A stretch of DNA of 8,222 nucleotides from Acidobacteriota bacterium (GTDB lineage Bacteria; Acidobacteriota; Blastocatellia; RBC074). The stretch is from NCBI GenBank assembly GCA_013140935.1, contig JABFSD010000689.1:1-8222 (forward strand), given 5' to 3'. A program made the position numbers and the translations under genes. Below are positions 7,151 through 8,222 of this stretch, one piece after another. The notes beneath the pieces are model-generated. The model had not been told where the DNA came from and did not search any database. It saw only the letters and a program-made list of their open reading frames with translations. Positions within the stretch are counted from its first letter, which is position 1; the number at the start of each line of letters is the position of its first letter.

Positions 7151-8094
7151 ATGAAAGCATATCCCAAAGAATTGAGAGAGCGCGTAGTCGCGGCAACTGA
7201 GCAAAAAGTCCACTCCCAGTCTGAGATCGCCGAAATCTTCGGTGTGGGGCTGACCTTTATCAAAAAAATGGTCAAGCTGAATCGTAACGGAGAAAGTTTA
7301 GAACCGCTTCCGGTTGGGGGATCGTCCCCGTTACTTAACGAAGATCATCTGGCGTTGCTGCGGGCGGCCGTCGAGACGCGCCCGGATGCAACGCTGGATG
7401 AACTGAAAGAGTTCATCGCTGATGAATGCCAAGTGAGTGTGAGTGTCCCGACGGTGTCCCGCGTCTTGCTACAGCAGCTCGATTTGCCGCGCAAAAAAAA
7501 AGTTTTGCGGCGAGTGAACGCAACCCTAAAGCGCGGAAAGCGTTCCGTCGCAAAGTAGCTAAAGGTGACAGCAAGAAGTTCATTTTTATTGATGAAATGG
7601 GTAGTAATCTTAGTTTTACGCGACTTTATGGGCGCGCTACGCCGGGGCAGCGCGTGGTGGAAGACGTACCCAGTAAAAAGGGGGAAAACGTCTCGACTAT
7701 CGGTGCTATCGGACTTGACGGTGTGCGTGCAGCGTTGAGCCTGCCCGGCGCTATCGATGGGGAGACGATGGCCTTTTTTGTCACAGAGACGCTGGCTCCA
7801 AAACTGAAGCCCGGCGAAATTGTGTTTATGGATAACTGCTCCATTCATAAAGTAGAGGAAGTTACGGAAGCCATTGAAGCTGTTGGTGCCCAAGTAATCT
7901 TTCTGCCAACTTACTCGCCGGACCTGAATCCGATTGAGAATTGTTGGTCAAAAGTGAAATCCATTTTGCGCTCCATTAAACCTCGTTCCGCAGAGGAATT
8001 ATTCAAGGCGTTGGAAAAAGCGTTTGCAGCGATTACCACACAAGATATTTTCGGTTGGTTTAAACATTGCGGCTATTCAGCCGCACTTGAGTAA
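7151..8094 (+). CDS. IS630-family transposase, made by -1 frameshift of two overlapping frames
   Basis: Frame A (7151-7558) encodes the DNA-binding half: MKAYPKELRERVVAATEQK, then a helix-turn-helix around SQSEIAEIFGVGLTFIKKMV. Frame B holds the DDE_3 catalytic half. Joining them by a -1 slip at the A9 run (7493-7501) turns PRKKKVLRR into PRKKK-SFAASERNPKARKAFR, the usual IS630 junction, and gives a 314-residue protein. Catalytic residues in the joined numbering are Asp148 (FIDEMG), Asp228 (FMDNCSIHK) and Glu263 (LNPIENCW), a D34E spacing typical of this superfamily. Without the slip, frame A ends at TAG 7556-7558 after 135 residues. An upstream in-frame ATG at 7124 exists, but the 7151 start fits the family. 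The element is probably intact and the split functional, though a single-base indel in a homopolymer cannot be excluded. Confidence 0.92.
7493..7501 (+). other. A9 slippery site for -1 programmed frameshift
   Basis: Frame A reads AAA AAA AAA GTT here. The heptamer A_AAA_AAA at 7495-7501 lets both tRNAs re-pair one base back, so the next codon becomes AGT (7501-7503) in frame B. Possible downstream stimulators are weak: TTGCG/CGCAA (7505-7509 with 7519-7523) and CGGAA/TTCCG (7534-7538 with 7543-7547). Many IS630 members use such sites to limit transposase. Confidence 0.75.
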
Positions 8095-8109
8095 GAACGT
8101 AATATGAAA

Positions 8110-8174
8110 GGACGCCCCGCTAATAGTAGTCTTGAATTGCGAAGTTCGAGATTACCAATAGCAAGGAGGCGTCC
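8110..8174 (+). promoter_or_regulatory. Inverted repeat that could mask the IS110 transposase ribosome binding site
   Basis: GGACGCC (8110-8116) is the exact reverse complement of GGCGTCC (8168-8174). The second arm shares its first two bases with the strong ribosome binding site AAGGAGG (8163-8169) and ends just before the ATG at 8176. Pairing would partly hide the start region. It may equally be a subterminal repeat of the IS110 element. The sequence between the arms shows no other clear structure. Confidence 0.35.
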
Positions 8175-8175
8175 G

Positions 8176-8222
8176 ATGAGTAATATCAAGTATGTGGGCA
8201 TGGATGTTCACAAGGCAATAAC
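8176..8222 (+). CDS. IS110-family transposase, N-terminus only (cut by window end)
   Basis: The ATG follows AAGGAGG with six bases spacing and opens MSNIKYVGMDVHKAI before the window ends. YVGMDVHK is the first motif of the DEDD (RuvC-like) domain of IS110-family recombinases, where the Asp is the first metal-binding residue. These enzymes move DNA without classic terminal inverted repeats, guided by a bridge RNA made from a non-coding end of the element. Only 82 bases separate this start from the IS630 transposase stop. That is too short for a long 5' bridge-RNA region and would fit the IS1111 subgroup better, where the long non-coding end is downstream. This is inference, as the rest is not visible. 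Confidence 0.85.
   Translation, partial: MSNIKYVGMDVHKAI

Larger units (their letters stand above)
7109..8120 (+). mobile_element. IS630-family insertion sequence (ends approximate)
   Basis: The element carries one frameshifted transposase of the IS630/Tc1-mariner group, which inserts at TA. The ends given are the best TA-flanked pair I can find: TATA then GCGG on the left (7105-7112), CCGC then TA on the right (8117-8122). They imply about 1.0 kb, normal for the family. Beyond those four bases the two ends match poorly, so true terminal repeats are not established. The right end may have been disturbed by the neighbouring IS110 element. The left end abuts the truncated HELGH gene. Confidence 0.6.

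Noticed and set aside
7109..8120. Terminal inverted repeats of the IS630 element
   Set aside because: Only GCGG/CCGC next to TA could be matched; the following ~18 bases agree at few positions, so I give the ends as approximate and do not annotate inverted repeats.

Overview
The window looks like a piece of an acidobacterial chromosome, probably Blastocatellia/Solibacteres-like. The main evidence is the secreted Asp-box protein at 3910-5688, whose C-terminal ~230 residues match the TIGR03437 (Solibacter C-terminal) type, a domain concentrated in Acidobacteria. The conserved ffh-rpsP-khpA-rimM-trmD-(rplS) gene order is compatible with this but does not discriminate. Taxonomy is inferred from recalled family features; no search was run.

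Layout, left to right. Everything up to about 7.1 kb is on the minus strand, so transcription runs right to left. (1) 1-3552: a housekeeping translation/secretion operon, read from a near-consensus promoter at 3524-3552: ffh (SRP GTPase), rpsP (bS16), khpA (KH RNA-binding protein), rimM (30S maturation), trmD (tRNA m1G37 methyltransferase) and the first codons of probable rplS at the window edge. Cistrons are tightly packed, and khpA and rimM overlap. The exception is the ffh-rpsP gap, which is filled almost entirely by an inverted array of 7-bp repeats. (2) 3553-3909: a gene-poor stretch with a second inverted array (9-bp units) and the 3' remnant of a SnoaL-like cyclase gene. (3) 3910-6416: two exported proteins, an Asp-box beta-propeller with the TIGR03437 domain and an unrecognised small secreted protein. 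(4) 6417-7108: a perfect 22-bp inverted repeat and the C-terminal part of a HELGH-motif putative metallopeptidase domain with no credible start. (5) 7109-8222, plus strand: an IS630-family element whose transposase is split by a -1 frameshift at an A9 run, followed within 82 bp by the start of an IS110-family transposase cut by the window end.

The left 3.5 kb is a coherent operon for making ribosomes and targeting membrane proteins. The right half is accessory: base composition is visibly more AT-rich from about 5.75 to 7.1 kb, there are gene remnants, and two insertion sequences are stacked against a truncated gene. I do not see a convincing new multi-gene system. The best leads are the two inverted arrays, each built of four short units per arm, and the truncated HELGH domain with its exported-protein neighbour.
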